A stretch of DNA of 64,000 nt from Teredinibacter turnerae (lineage in GTDB: Bacteria; Pseudomonadota; Gammaproteobacteria; Pseudomonadales; Cellvibrionaceae), in assembly GCF_037935975.1 (NCBI RefSeq), contig NZ_CP149817.1:682001-746000 (forward strand), read 5' to 3'. Below the pieces are notes generated by a model. It was not told where the DNA came from. It made no database searches and saw only the letters and a list, made by a program, of their open reading frames with translations. This document shows positions 43,939 to 52,873 of this stretch, one piece after another. Within the stretch, counting starts at the first letter, position 1. Each line of letters starts with the position of its first letter. The translations under genes were made by a program, and so were the position numbers.

Positions 43939-44640
43939 CGTGGCAGGATAGGTTAACGCACCGCCAAGCATGCAAATTAGCAGGTTTGTTCTTCTATCAT
44001 GGCGCTCGATTTGGGCGCCAGCTTCTCAGGCGCAACGCTCTCTCAAATAGTCGTAGTACCCACGCTGTTACGCGCACTGCCCGTTTAGCGCGCTGTTTTT
44101 CTCAAAAAGTTCTATTACCGATAAGTTGCACCAATATGATGCGATGGGATTTTACATCGACGTGTTTTATTTGGAAAACGGTCGATCGTATGGTTGGGGT
44201 GAACGGAGTTAGCGCGCGCAAATGAATGATTTTAAAGAAATTTCCCAGTCGCCGATCAAAACGAATTTAAGCCATAATTTTATTTGGTGCGTTATTTGCG
44301 AATCACTTCAGTCGATGTAGACGATGCCACGGATTTTGAACACGGCTGTAGGCGAGTTGTCTAGAGGTTAGGTTGGCGAGAATGGTATACGCTTAGAGTG
44401 GTGTACGCATAGCGCGCAGGTCTAGTTAGGTATTTGCTAGTTTAGGTATTTGCTAGTTAGGTATTTGGTTGGCTAGAGGTTCCTTTAAGGTGTTTTTATA
44501 GGTGGTTCTATCTGGTGGTTGTCCAGATTGTCTCGAGTGTAGCAGTGTAACGGGTTTCCCGTTTGTTTTCGCACTGGCTTACCACTGGCTTACACAGTGA
44601 ACAGTCTGCCCAGCAATCCAAAAAATTTTACGAGGGTTTT
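43939..44640. other. Non-coding region before the ectoine-degradation operon
   Basis: About 700 bp with no convincing gene. It contains a short tandem repeat array (44422-44467) and, right after it, a fragment similar to the right end of MITE family B (GGTTGGCTAGAGGTTCCT, ending near 44489). The operon promoter must be in the last 150 bp, but I could not pick it. Confidence 0.4.
44422..44467 (+). repeat. Short tandem repeat, three copies
   Basis: CTAGTTAGGTATTTG, CTAGTTTAGGTATTTG and CTAGTTAGGTATTTG follow one another (15-16 bp units) and run into a MITE-B-like end. Confidence 0.7.
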
Positions 44641-45801
44641 ATGTCACGCGAATGGCAAGACAACATAGCCTATGCACAAGCGTTTCGACGCATGTTGCAT
44701 ACGCAGCCTGAGCTTGCGTGGCACGAACACAACACGGCAGCTGCAATTCGTACTCAGCTGGACGAGCTCGCTATTACCTGGCGTAAATGTGCTAACACAG
44801 GAACGGTCGCATGGATAAATCCACAATTACCCGGCCCCGCCATTGCATTGCGCGGCGACATAGACGCTTTACCTATCGCGGAAGAGACGGGCAAAGAATG
44901 GCAGTCCCAAGTCTCTGGCTGCATGCACGCGTGTGGTCATGATGGCCACACAGCTACGTTACTCGCCGCCGCGCGCTGGTTAAAACGCTATGAAAAGCAC
45001 GTACCCCGCAAAATAGTTTTGCTTTTTCAGCCCGCAGAAGAGGGCGGCCACGGCGCCCGTGAAATGATTGCCGATGGCGCGTTGGACGATGTGGAAGAAA
45101 TTTACGGTTGGCACAATTGGCCAGCACTTCCTTATGGTGTTTTAGCGTGTCCGGATGGCGTTGTTATGTGTGGCAACGGCACTTTCCAAATTAAGTTACA
45201 CGGTCGCGGAGGCCATGCGAGTCAGCCTGAGCTTTGCGCTGACCCAGTGCTCGCTGCCAGCGCCATAACGCTGGCGTTGCAGCAAATTTGCAGCCGTCGG
45301 CTATCACCGCAAAAAGCCGCTGTTATCAGCGTAACGAATCTTCAAGCTTTGGGTGCACCAACAGTTATTCCCGAGTACGCTGAACTTTCCGGTAGTATCC
45401 GTGTGCCAGACGAAGATACGCGAACCCAAATTACCCGGTGGATTACCGAAGTCGCCGAGTGCACCGCGCAAGCCTATGGTGTGACATGCACTGTTGAACA
45501 AGTGAAGCGATATGGTGCAACCATAAACCATGCCCAGCAAGCGGGGCGTGCGCGTGAGATCTGGCAATCCTTATACGGGCCCGCGGCAATGAACGTTGCC
45601 CACAGTCTACCGATTATGGCATCGGAAGATTTCAGTTATTATTTACGTGAAAAGCCGGGCGCTTTTGCGCTTATAGGCAGTCACGAGGGCAGTGGACCTG
45701 TCCATGCCTGTCACAGCCCCCATTACGATTTTAACGATAAATTAATAAATGACGTTTGCCGTTGGTTCTGTCGCCTGTCCGGTATGCGTAACCCACCTTG
45801 A
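44641..45801 (+). CDS. doeB: N-acetyl-L-2,4-diaminobutyrate deacetylase (M20D amidohydrolase)
   Basis: A 386-residue M20 family amidohydrolase with the metal-site motif GCMHACGHDGHTATLLAA, the catalytic LFQPAEEGGHGAREM and a dimerisation domain (GRGGHASQPELCADP). In ectoine catabolism DoeB removes the acetyl group from N-alpha-acetyl-diaminobutyrate. The assignment rests on the three following genes, which complete the pathway; by sequence alone it could be another hippurate/IAA-type hydrolase. GAGGG precedes the ATG at 44641. It is the first gene of the operon. Confidence 0.8.
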   Translation: MSREWQDNIAYAQAFRRMLHTQPELAWHEHNTAAAIRTQLDELAITWRKCANTGTVAWINPQLPGPAIALRGDIDALPIAEETGKEWQSQVSGCMHACGHDGHTATLLAAARWLKRYEKHVPRKIVLLFQPAEEGGHGAREMIADGALDDVEEIYGWHNWPALPYGVLACPDGVVMCGNGTFQIKLHGRGGHASQPELCADPVLAASAITLALQQICSRRLSPQKAAVISVTNLQALGAPTVIPEYAELSGSIRVPDEDTRTQITRWITEVAECTAQAYGVTCTVEQVKRYGATINHAQQAGRAREIWQSLYGPAAMNVAHSLPIMASEDFSYYLREKPGAFALIGSHEGSGPVHACHSPHYDFNDKLINDVCRWFCRLSGMRNPP

Positions 45802-45855
45802 TTTACACACGAATTTTTTGCGTCTTCTTATCATCGTAAATCAAGGAATTTAATC

Positions 45856-47103
45856 ATGTCTATTTTTGAACAGCGCGAATCTGCGATTCGCGCATACAGT
45901 CGCGTTTATCCCGTTACTTTTGCATCTGCAACTAACGCCCGTCAAACCGATACCGACGGTCGCGAGTACATTGATTTTTTTGCCGGTGCTGGGGTACTGA
46001 ACTTTGGTCACAATAACCCATTGATGAAATCCGCCGTGATTGATTATTTGCAACGCGATGGGGTGGTCCACAGCCTGGATATGCAAACTCAGGCGAAAGC
46101 TGACTTTATCGAAACGTTTACCAAAACTATTTTAGAGCCGAGGGATATGCCATATCGGCTTCAGTTTACCGGGCCAACGGGTACTAATGCGGTCGAAGCT
46201 GCGATGAAACTGGCGCGAAGAGTTACCGGGCGGAATACCATTGTGGCGTTCCAACAGGCATTTCACGGGATGACCTTAGGCGCGCTCGCGGCAACAGCAA
46301 ATCCCTATTTTCGCAGTGCAGCCGGTGTTCCTCTTGAGCATGTATGCCACGAACCATTTTGTGTCGATGCTGCTGAGGTCGAGCAGAATATTTCTGCATT
46401 GCGCGACCGCTATAGCACCTCACCGGAGCACGCACCTGCCGCGTTTATGGTGGAAACCATTCAAGCTGAGGGCGGGGTGAATATCGCGGAAAAATCCTGG
46501 TTGGAACAATTGGCCAAGCTCGCTGCCGAGCTCGGTGCGTTATTTATCGTCGACGATATTCAAGTGGGGTGCGGTCGTACCGGCAGCTATTTCAGTTTTG
46601 ACGATATTGATATTGTGCCGGACATTATTTGTCTCGCCAAAGGCGTCGGAGGAATGGGGACACCGCTGGCATTTAACCTGGTGCGTCCAGAGTGTGATGA
46701 GCGCTGGTCGCCGGGTGAGCATACGGGTACCTTTCGCGGCCAGAACTTATCATTTATCGCGGGTAAGGTGGGTCTCGAATACTTTGCCGATGATGAATTG
46801 ATGCAGGCCGTTGCTGATAAAACCACGCTAATGAAGGAAATGCTCGAGCCGCTCTTGGCGGAAGATTCCAGTGTCAGCTTGCGTGGGAAAGGCATGATCA
46901 TGGGGCTCGATTTTGGTGACGGTACTCGCGCTGGTTCCGTGGTTAAACAGTGTTTTGAAAAGGGGCTTATTGTTGCGAGTTGCGGTATTGGCGGTAGTGT
47001 CATAAAACTGATTCCTCCGTTAACAATTCCGAATGAGGATTTAATTGCCGGGCTGAACATATTGTGCGAGGCCGCGCGCACTGTGATGGAGGAAGCTGCA
47101 TGA
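45856..47103 (+). CDS. doeD: Diaminobutyrate aminotransferase (class III, ectoine catabolism)
   Basis: A 415-residue class III PLP transaminase very like EctB/DoeD: DGREYIDFFAGAGVLNFGHN, TGPTGTNAVEAAMKLAR, the IVDDIQVGCGRTG acid site and the PLP lysine in CLAKGVGGMGTP. It converts L-2,4-diaminobutyrate to aspartate semialdehyde. EctB (biosynthesis) runs the opposite way, but no ectA or ectC is here and the neighbours are catabolic. AGGAA precedes the ATG; the stop overlaps the next start (ATGA). Confidence 0.85.
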   Translation: MSIFEQRESAIRAYSRVYPVTFASATNARQTDTDGREYIDFFAGAGVLNFGHNNPLMKSAVIDYLQRDGVVHSLDMQTQAKADFIETFTKTILEPRDMPYRLQFTGPTGTNAVEAAMKLARRVTGRNTIVAFQQAFHGMTLGALAATANPYFRSAAGVPLEHVCHEPFCVDAAEVEQNISALRDRYSTSPEHAPAAFMVETIQAEGGVNIAEKSWLEQLAKLAAELGALFIVDDIQVGCGRTGSYFSFDDIDIVPDIICLAKGVGGMGTPLAFNLVRPECDERWSPGEHTGTFRGQNLSFIAGKVGLEYFADDELMQAVADKTTLMKEMLEPLLAEDSSVSLRGKGMIMGLDFGDGTRAGSVVKQCFEKGLIVASCGIGGSVIKLIPPLTIPNEDLIAGLNILCEAARTVMEEAA

Positions 47104-48350
47104 AAAAGCGCGACGATATGACATTTCCACCGGAAGAATATGAACGCCGACTCAGTGACTTACGCCAGCGAATTGAGCAGCGCCACCTGGACGCGGTTGT
47201 TATTTCCGATCCAGAAAATATTATGTATCTCACCGATTACCAAACCACGGGCTATTCCTTTTTTCAAGCGTTGGTGGTGCCGCTCGCTAGCGAGCCATTT
47301 ATGATCACCAGAGCGCTGGAAGAGTCCAACGTTATTGCGCGAACCTGGGTGGAGGTCACCCGGCCTTACCCGGATACTGGCGACGCTATTCAAATGCTGG
47401 TTGACGCTTTGCGTGAATTTGGTTTGTCTGATAAACGCATTGGCTATGAACGAAATAGCTATTTTTTCCCCGCGTATCACCAGGACGTTATTCACACGAC
47501 GCTAAAAGACGGCAAATTACTGGATTGTTTTGGCATTGTTGAGGAAGGGCGGATTTGTAAATCCCCTGTTGAGATTGCGTTGATGCACAAAGCCGCAAAG
47601 GCCACCGAAGCCGGTATGGTCGCGGGCTTGGACGCCTGTTGTGCTGGTGCCACCGAAAATGAAATTGGCGCGGCGATTAGTGCGGGCATGTTTAAGGCCG
47701 GTGGCGAGCCGCCTGCGGTAATGCCCTACGTGACATCAGGGCCACGCTCAATGATTGGACACGCAACCTGGGAGGGACGCCAGGTGCAGGAAAATGAGCA
47801 TATTTTTCTGGAGGTGGGCGGTTGCTTCCGCCGTTACCACACGGCCATGATGCGCACGGTGGTGTTAGGCAAATTGAGTGCGAGTATGCAGATTGCGCAA
47901 GACACCATGAAGCGCGCGCTGGATGCGGTGCACGAGATTGTGCAACCCGGTATGACGGTATCGGATGTCGATAACCTGGTGCGCAATATTATTAGTGACA
48001 ACACCGTGGGAGCGAGGTTGATTACCCGTTCAGGTTATTCTATTGGTATCGCCTTTCCTCCCAGTTGGGACGAAGGCTATATTGTCAGCTTGAAGCAGGG
48101 CGATGCGACCGTACTCAAGCCGGGTATGACGTTTCATATTATTCCCTGGATGTGGGCGGTCGATGGCGATAAAACCTGTGGAATATCCGATACCATTCAT
48201 ATTACGGAAGAGGGCTGTGAATCTTTCTTTTCGCTGGAGCGTGATTTCGTGGTTAAACCGGCTTCAGCGCAATCCTCTCCGTGTATCGACTTATCGCGTG
48301 CGCGCAAAAAATCAGGAGAAAAGGAGGTGGACGATGCTGGCACCTGTTAA
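47100..48350 (+). CDS. doeA: Ectoine hydrolase (M24/creatinase-like)
   Basis: A 416-residue protein of the creatinase/prolidase fold. The N-terminal domain includes EEYERRLSDLRQRIEQRHLD and VISDPENIMYLTDYQTTGYS; the C-terminal pita-bread domain includes MIGHATWEGRQV, FLEVGGCFRRYHTAMMRTV and PGMTFHIIPWMW. DoeA/EutD opens the ectoine ring to give N-acetyl-diaminobutyrate. The ATG at 47100 has GGAGG 7 bp before it and overlaps the doeD stop. It overlaps doeC by 17 bp. Confidence 0.87.
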   Translation: MKKRDDMTFPPEEYERRLSDLRQRIEQRHLDAVVISDPENIMYLTDYQTTGYSFFQALVVPLASEPFMITRALEESNVIARTWVEVTRPYPDTGDAIQMLVDALREFGLSDKRIGYERNSYFFPAYHQDVIHTTLKDGKLLDCFGIVEEGRICKSPVEIALMHKAAKATEAGMVAGLDACCAGATENEIGAAISAGMFKAGGEPPAVMPYVTSGPRSMIGHATWEGRQVQENEHIFLEVGGCFRRYHTAMMRTVVLGKLSASMQIAQDTMKRALDAVHEIVQPGMTVSDVDNLVRNIISDNTVGARLITRSGYSIGIAFPPSWDEGYIVSLKQGDATVLKPGMTFHIIPWMWAVDGDKTCGISDTIHITEEGCESFFSLERDFVVKPASAQSSPCIDLSRARKKSGEKEVDDAGTC

Positions 48351-49698
48351 TCCAACCACGGGGGAACGCCTTCCGCCTGTTGTCGGTTTTTCGGCGGAAG
48401 AGAGCGATGCGGTTATTGAACGAGCGGTGGCGGCATTCCCTGCATGGCGTGATACCGAATTGTCGGTGCGCGCCGCTGCGTTGCAGAACGCAGCAAGCGC
48501 TTTGCGTGAGCAGGCGGTACCGCTGGCATTAGCGATGGCCAGTGAAATGGGTAAACCCTATCGTGAGGGCATTGCTGAAGTCGAAAAATCGGCGTGGTGC
48601 GCTGAGTACTATGCACAAAACGCCGCAGACTTTCTCAAGCCTGAGACGCTGGCCTCTGATGCATCGAACAGTTACGTGTGTTATCAGCCGCTGGGTACTG
48701 TGCTCGGAATTTTGCCTTGGAATGCGCCGGTTTGGTTGGCTTTGCGATTTTTAGCCCCGGCGTTGATGGCTGGAAACACCTGTGTGATGAAAGCTGATCC
48801 ACATGTGCCTGCTACTGCCGCCATACTTGCCAAGGCATTCGCCGATGCAGGGTTGGGCAACGGCATAGTGGAGAACTTGCCAATTCACAATGGTTTGGTG
48901 GCCGATGCCATTGCGCACCCGGGTATAAAAGCTGTGTCCTTCACCGGGTCCAGTCAGGCTGGTAAAAAAGTGGCGGCGCTGGCGGCAAGCGGTTTAAAAC
49001 CTGCCGTGTTAGAGCTGGGCGGATCTGACCCTTGTGTCGTACTGGCAGATGCTGATCTCAATGCAGCCTGCGATGTCATCACCTTGTCCCGGATGATTAA
49101 CGCCGGTCAGTCCTGTATTGCGGTTAAGCGGGTTATTGTGGAAGCCGCAGTATACGAGACGGTGTGCGAACGCCTTTACCAGCGGTTTTCCGCGTTGACA
49201 ATGGGCGACCCTTCAATCAAAGACTCGCAGGCTTTAGGTCCCATCGCGCGCGATGACTTGCAGCAGCAGTTGCACCGTCAGGTTAGCGAAACGCTGCTTC
49301 AGGGCGCCCGGTGTTTATGTGGCGGAGATCTGCCGAGTGGGCCCGGTTTCTTCTACCCGCCGACGCTTTTGGTTGACGTCGAGCCAGGTATGACGGCGTT
49401 CACCGAAGAGACTTTTGGTCCGGTGCTCGCGGTGAGTAAAGCCGATGATTTCGAGCATGCCATGCTGCTGGCGAATACCACAGACTATGGATTGGGTGCG
49501 AGTATTTGGACGCAGAGCGCCGACAAAGCCCAATCGGCAGCACACCGCTTGGCTGCAGGCCAGGTCGCGGTGAATGGCATTGTCAAAACGGACCCGCGAC
49601 TGCCGAGTGGTGGCATTGGTTTGAGTGGTTACGGTCGGGAACTTGGGCCGCAAGGGATACGTGAGTTTGTGAATGTAAAGCAAATATGGATTGCATAA
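48334..49698 (+). CDS. doeC: Aldehyde dehydrogenase, probable aspartate-semialdehyde dehydrogenase DoeC
   Basis: A 454-residue NAD(P)-dependent ALDH: ILPWNAPVWLALRFLAPALM (cofactor domain), VSFTGSSQAGKKV, the catalytic Glu in LELGGSDPC and catalytic Cys in MINAGQSCIAVKR. In this operon it would oxidise L-aspartate semialdehyde to aspartate, the last step of ectoine use. By sequence it is of the succinate-semialdehyde dehydrogenase type. The ATG at 48334 has AGGAGG 7 bp upstream, so the longer frame to 48163 is not needed. Confidence 0.87.
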   Translation: MLAPVNPTTGERLPPVVGFSAEESDAVIERAVAAFPAWRDTELSVRAAALQNAASALREQAVPLALAMASEMGKPYREGIAEVEKSAWCAEYYAQNAADFLKPETLASDASNSYVCYQPLGTVLGILPWNAPVWLALRFLAPALMAGNTCVMKADPHVPATAAILAKAFADAGLGNGIVENLPIHNGLVADAIAHPGIKAVSFTGSSQAGKKVAALAASGLKPAVLELGGSDPCVVLADADLNAACDVITLSRMINAGQSCIAVKRVIVEAAVYETVCERLYQRFSALTMGDPSIKDSQALGPIARDDLQQQLHRQVSETLLQGARCLCGGDLPSGPGFFYPPTLLVDVEPGMTAFTEETFGPVLAVSKADDFEHAMLLANTTDYGLGASIWTQSADKAQSAAHRLAAGQVAVNGIVKTDPRLPSGGIGLSGYGRELGPQGIREFVNVKQIWIA

Positions 49699-49965
49699 TA
49701 CCGAACTCGCAAGTGCTGTAGCCGCGCTCAGGGGGTTGACTGAGTGGCGGTGGAATTGTCGGCTTTATGACAATTGAAGGTCGACAATAACAAACAGCGT
49801 TTATATAACATGCTGATTTTATAGGAAATTATGTCAGCCGACCGGATTTATCGCTGGTCGGAATTTTGCTGTCGATTTATTTTGTTGGGCACAGTGTGAA
49901 AGCCGTTTCTTACGCTGTACGACGATACTTTTTTTGTATGACAACAACACGATTTCGATATTGCC

Positions 49966-50655
49966 ATGGAAAATTTCAACCCAAATGCCAGCTATGCGGA
50001 ACGACTTAAGTGTGCGAGCGAAAGTCGTCGCGAGCATTTGCAAGCGTGCTTTAGCGGGCCATTTTACGCGCTTACATCGATGATGGGGCCAATGAATGAC
50101 GGGCCCGACTGGCCGTCAAATGCGGCTTGGCTTGCCTTTGGTCATGGCGACAGTGCGGGCATAATCTCCGATGGTCTTTCGGATCCGTGGACCAATACCA
50201 AGTTAAGTTCAAATGGACTGGGCCTGGAAGTGTTCGTGAACTCTCCCGACGTGGTTTTTCTTAAAGACAACCCAATGGCAATTGCCGATACATGGTTGTT
50301 TCCCATGATTGCGGAAATCAGCCACACATTGGCCATGTACCCTCGGTTGTGCGATAAGCTGCGCGCAGGCAACCTCCTCTCATTACGTTTCAACATTGAA
50401 CATATTAAAGACGGCCGCGGTTTGGTAGGCGTGCTTCTGCATATACCTCCAACGATGCGATCGTTACCTATGGCCCAGGGAGATGTGTCGTTAGTGGCAG
50501 CAACACTTCTAACGACAGAAGAATTGCGCTGGTTAGTAGGTAAGGGGGATGGTGGCCGGGCTCAGCTACATCATTTATTAAATGAAATGGGTGTGGGCCA
50601 GTTGTCGCTGGCGCAGCGCGACAGCGTGTTACCCTCTAGTGTCGAGGAGGTGTAA
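49966..50655 (+). CDS. Hypothetical protein, possibly suppressor-of-fused (SUFU)-like
   Basis: 229 residues, soluble, no signal. The central part (GPDWPSNAAWLAFGHGDSAG..., SNGLGLEVFV, TWLFPMIAEISHTLA) and the late LLTTEELRWLVGKGD resemble the order of features in SUFU-domain proteins, which in bacteria often act as immunity or anti-toxin proteins. This similarity is weak and from memory. It is followed by another orphan gene 78 bp downstream. Confidence 0.5.
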   Translation: MENFNPNASYAERLKCASESRREHLQACFSGPFYALTSMMGPMNDGPDWPSNAAWLAFGHGDSAGIISDGLSDPWTNTKLSSNGLGLEVFVNSPDVVFLKDNPMAIADTWLFPMIAEISHTLAMYPRLCDKLRAGNLLSLRFNIEHIKDGRGLVGVLLHIPPTMRSLPMAQGDVSLVAATLLTTEELRWLVGKGDGGRAQLHHLLNEMGVGQLSLAQRDSVLPSSVEEV

Positions 50656-50733
50656 CATGGTTGTGCTACGGCTGTATATTTATTGCGTATTTGCTTTCGG
50701 TAATCGAGGTGTGAAAGTACCGGGGGGTGAAGC

Positions 50734-51360
50734 GTGATTCGGATTGATATTTCAAAAACACTCGCAAAGCCGCTCGGTGCACACATACGCCCCGCCACCA
50801 GCACAACGGCAGAATTCAGTTGGCGCGCAGAGTTGGCAATTATTGGAACTGAGCGGTGCGTGGTTGCGCAAGAAATTTTCACTGGCTACGTGCTGGTGCT
50901 GTGCAACCTTAGCGCCGACGATTTTAATAGTTTCCCCGAGCTTTTTAGCGACCGTTTGTTCCGCGAAACATTGGCCCTATGCAAGCAGGCCAAGCTATAC
51001 GAGAAGCAGGAACTCACTCGCAAGCTCGCCCAAATTGTTGCCCCCCAGCAGGTGCAGTTAGATCCCGAGCCCATCGAAGACGGCAAAATATTAAAAGTGA
51101 TTGAAAACCTTGAGCGTCGTTACTTACTTGAGGGGCAAGACCTACCGCGCAGTGGGCGGCAGGCATTCGAATTTGGCCTCAAATTTAATAATCGCAAATC
51201 AAGCTCGGACAAGCCTTTGAAGCTTAACCCGGCTCAGCGCATGGCGAATCTGTGTTTAAACCTTATCGCTGAACTCCCGGATGATTCCCCGATTATGCCG
51301 GAGATTCTTAGCGAAGAAGCGAATATTGTGCGGGTCGACTTTGCGCGCAATCGCAAGTGA
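50734..51360 (+). CDS. Hypothetical protein with DUF6933-like N-terminal region
   Basis: 208 residues. The first 160 (MIRIDISKTLAKPLGAHIRP; FSWRAELAIIGTERCVVAQE; LFSDRLFRETLALC) match the general pattern of DUF6933, small proteins of unknown function in phage and accessory islands. A short basic C-terminal tail follows (IVRVDFARNRK). GTG at 50734 has GGGGTGA upstream. It may be cotranscribed with the preceding gene. The family call is tentative. Confidence 0.55.
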   Translation: MIRIDISKTLAKPLGAHIRPATSTTAEFSWRAELAIIGTERCVVAQEIFTGYVLVLCNLSADDFNSFPELFSDRLFRETLALCKQAKLYEKQELTRKLAQIVAPQQVQLDPEPIEDGKILKVIENLERRYLLEGQDLPRSGRQAFEFGLKFNNRKSSSDKPLKLNPAQRMANLCLNLIAELPDDSPIMPEILSEEANIVRVDFARNRK

Positions 51361-51482
51361 ATTTTAACAACCGAATGTGTTTAGGTGATCGATACCCGAG
51401 GCGAATCGCATGAGCCTGCCTGGAAAACTGGTGTTTGAACCTAGAGAACTGTCGTATCGGCTTAGAAAATTATGGTGAGGGC

Positions 51483-52016
51483 TTAGAAAGCTTTTGCGTG
51501 GAGAGTGCAGAGTAAATCAATTAAAACATATCCGCTCAAACAGACAACTGCCCCCAGTACTAGTCCGCGAGCAAGAATAAAACGTTGTGTCCTTGATCGC
51601 ATTGTCGTGTAGTAGGATCTGCAGGCTTCGTCTAGAGTTCTTAGGTCTTCCGCACTGGACCAGTGGACATTGATTACGGTTAAGGCAATTACTGATGGTA
51701 TTGATACGGCAACAAATATAAGTTGCAGTATAAAATCGTATTTTGGGGCTTTGCTTTCGTAAAACGCTATCATTAACGATATGGCTGTGAGGGTGAGCCC
51801 GCAAAAAGCAAGTAATGCAGAGCATTTGGAATCCAGCGTATCCAAATATTTATACAGGTGATCGATCAAGTGCGTTTTCGCCGAGATCGCGATAGGTTCG
51901 TTATCTCCGACAGCGCCTTCGGCCTCTTGTCCAACCCGACGCGCATAAAATTGTATGTAAGCTTCGACATATGATCGACTCTCTGGATGAAAACTCCGTC
52001 GTTCACCAGAAAACAT
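51483..52016 (-). CDS. Three-helix membrane protein resembling the Pycsar-effector TM (PycTM) type
   Basis: About 177 residues. A soluble N-terminus is followed by THLIDHLYKYLDTLDSKCSA, then helices at roughly LLAFCGLTLTAISLMIAFY, LIFVAVSIPSVIALTVI and LVLGAVVCLSGYVLIDLL. The D-x-K-x-S-A-L-L pattern before the first helix is like the PycTM membrane effector family, known from anti-phage Pycsar systems. No cyclase is adjacent. The ATG at 52016 lies 2 bp after the stop of the disrupted deaminase gene, so they were one operon. Family assignment is tentative; it could be another small membrane protein. Confidence 0.5.
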   Translation of the reverse strand: MFSGERRSFHPESRSYVEAYIQFYARRVGQEAEGAVGDNEPIAISAKTHLIDHLYKYLDTLDSKCSALLAFCGLTLTAISLMIAFYESKAPKYDFILQLIFVAVSIPSVIALTVINVHWSSAEDLRTLDEACRSYYTTMRSRTQRFILARGLVLGAVVCLSGYVLIDLLCTLHAKAF

Positions 52017-52018
52017 GT

Positions 52019-52747
52019 TCACTCGCCAACGTCTCCAAGCCACAATTTACGTGTTTCTGCGGAACGCTGGAATTGCCGGTTGAGCTCTATCGACGGTTTA
52101 TGGCTGAGAATTGTAACCTCGACGTTTCGTTCTCGTAACATGTCCAGGTTTGTTTCATAGTCGTGAATATTGATATTGTCGAGAATGACTACTCGCGGTA
52201 TGGAGTGTAGGAACCTCTGATCAACCTAGTGATTTCTCTGCGTGACCTGCGGCGGTTAGTTGTCAGGCGCCTTTCGCAATTAATGGCCTTAGTCCTTAAT
52301 AAGAAAGGCAACGCCACAAATGATCGCCGCAGGCCGCGCCCGAGGGGGCTTGCAGGAATTTAACCTGAGGGTGTTGCGCTCGTTCGCAGTGCAACCAGCA
52401 CGCCTCACTCCCGCGCCTACTCACGTTAAATTCCTGTAAGCCAGAGGAACCACTAGGTTGATCAGAGGTTCCTCTAGTATTATCGCTCCGGTACACATCA
52501 GGCAGGGTGTCAGGGAGCTGAAAAGCGTCACCTGGCTAAAGTCGACGGTGTGACCACATTTTTCGATGCAATCAGTTTCGCCATGGCGAATATTGCTGCC
52601 GCATTGTATTCGGTGATTGTGCCCCACTGCGACAACCTGGCCCGCCTGCATAATGCATGAACCTATGGGGACGCCGCCTTCATGAAAACTTTTGAGTGCT
52701 TGTTGATAGGTCGCGTCTATGCCTAGTTGCAGTTCGTTAATTGCCAT
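52019..52747 (-). pseudogene. Cytosine deaminase (FCY1-like), disrupted by a MITE
   Basis: The 5' part (MAINELQLGIDATYQQALKS) carries the zinc motifs of the yeast-type cytosine/dCMP deaminase fold: HGETDC with the catalytic Glu, and LTPCLMCTGAIIL. The 3' part, beyond the inserted element, continues as HSIPRVVILDNINIHDYETN and ends RSAETRKLWLGDVGE, matching the tail of FCY1-type proteins (PQDWFEDIGE in yeast, from memory). The element at 52210-52474 sits between them. Removing it with one TA joins IIL to HSIPR in frame. AGGAGA is upstream of the ATG at 52747. The intact enzyme would convert cytosine to uracil. The disrupted frame reads 40 codons into the element and stops. Confidence 0.85.
52210..52474 (+). 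repeat. MITE family B, intact copy (disrupts deaminase gene)
   Basis: A 265-bp element with inverted ends GGAACCTCTGATCAACCTAG and its reverse complement (the right end has two extra bases), flanked by TA (possibly TAG). It has no coding capacity. It is GC-rich in the middle. Relics or end fragments of the same family are at 42496, about 44470 and 63612. Confidence 0.82.
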
Positions 52748-52873
52748 AGCAAACTGGTCTCCTGGATAACTCACCCTGACTACGATTTTGTTCCTAAACA
52801 CGTCCTAATTCTAATTCTTTCACGCCAAAATTATAATCAGTAACATAGGCCGTTTTGACGGTGCTGGATGTTT

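Noticed and set aside
44422-44467. CRISPR array
   Set aside because: Units of 15-16 bp follow each other without spacers, and there are no cas genes.
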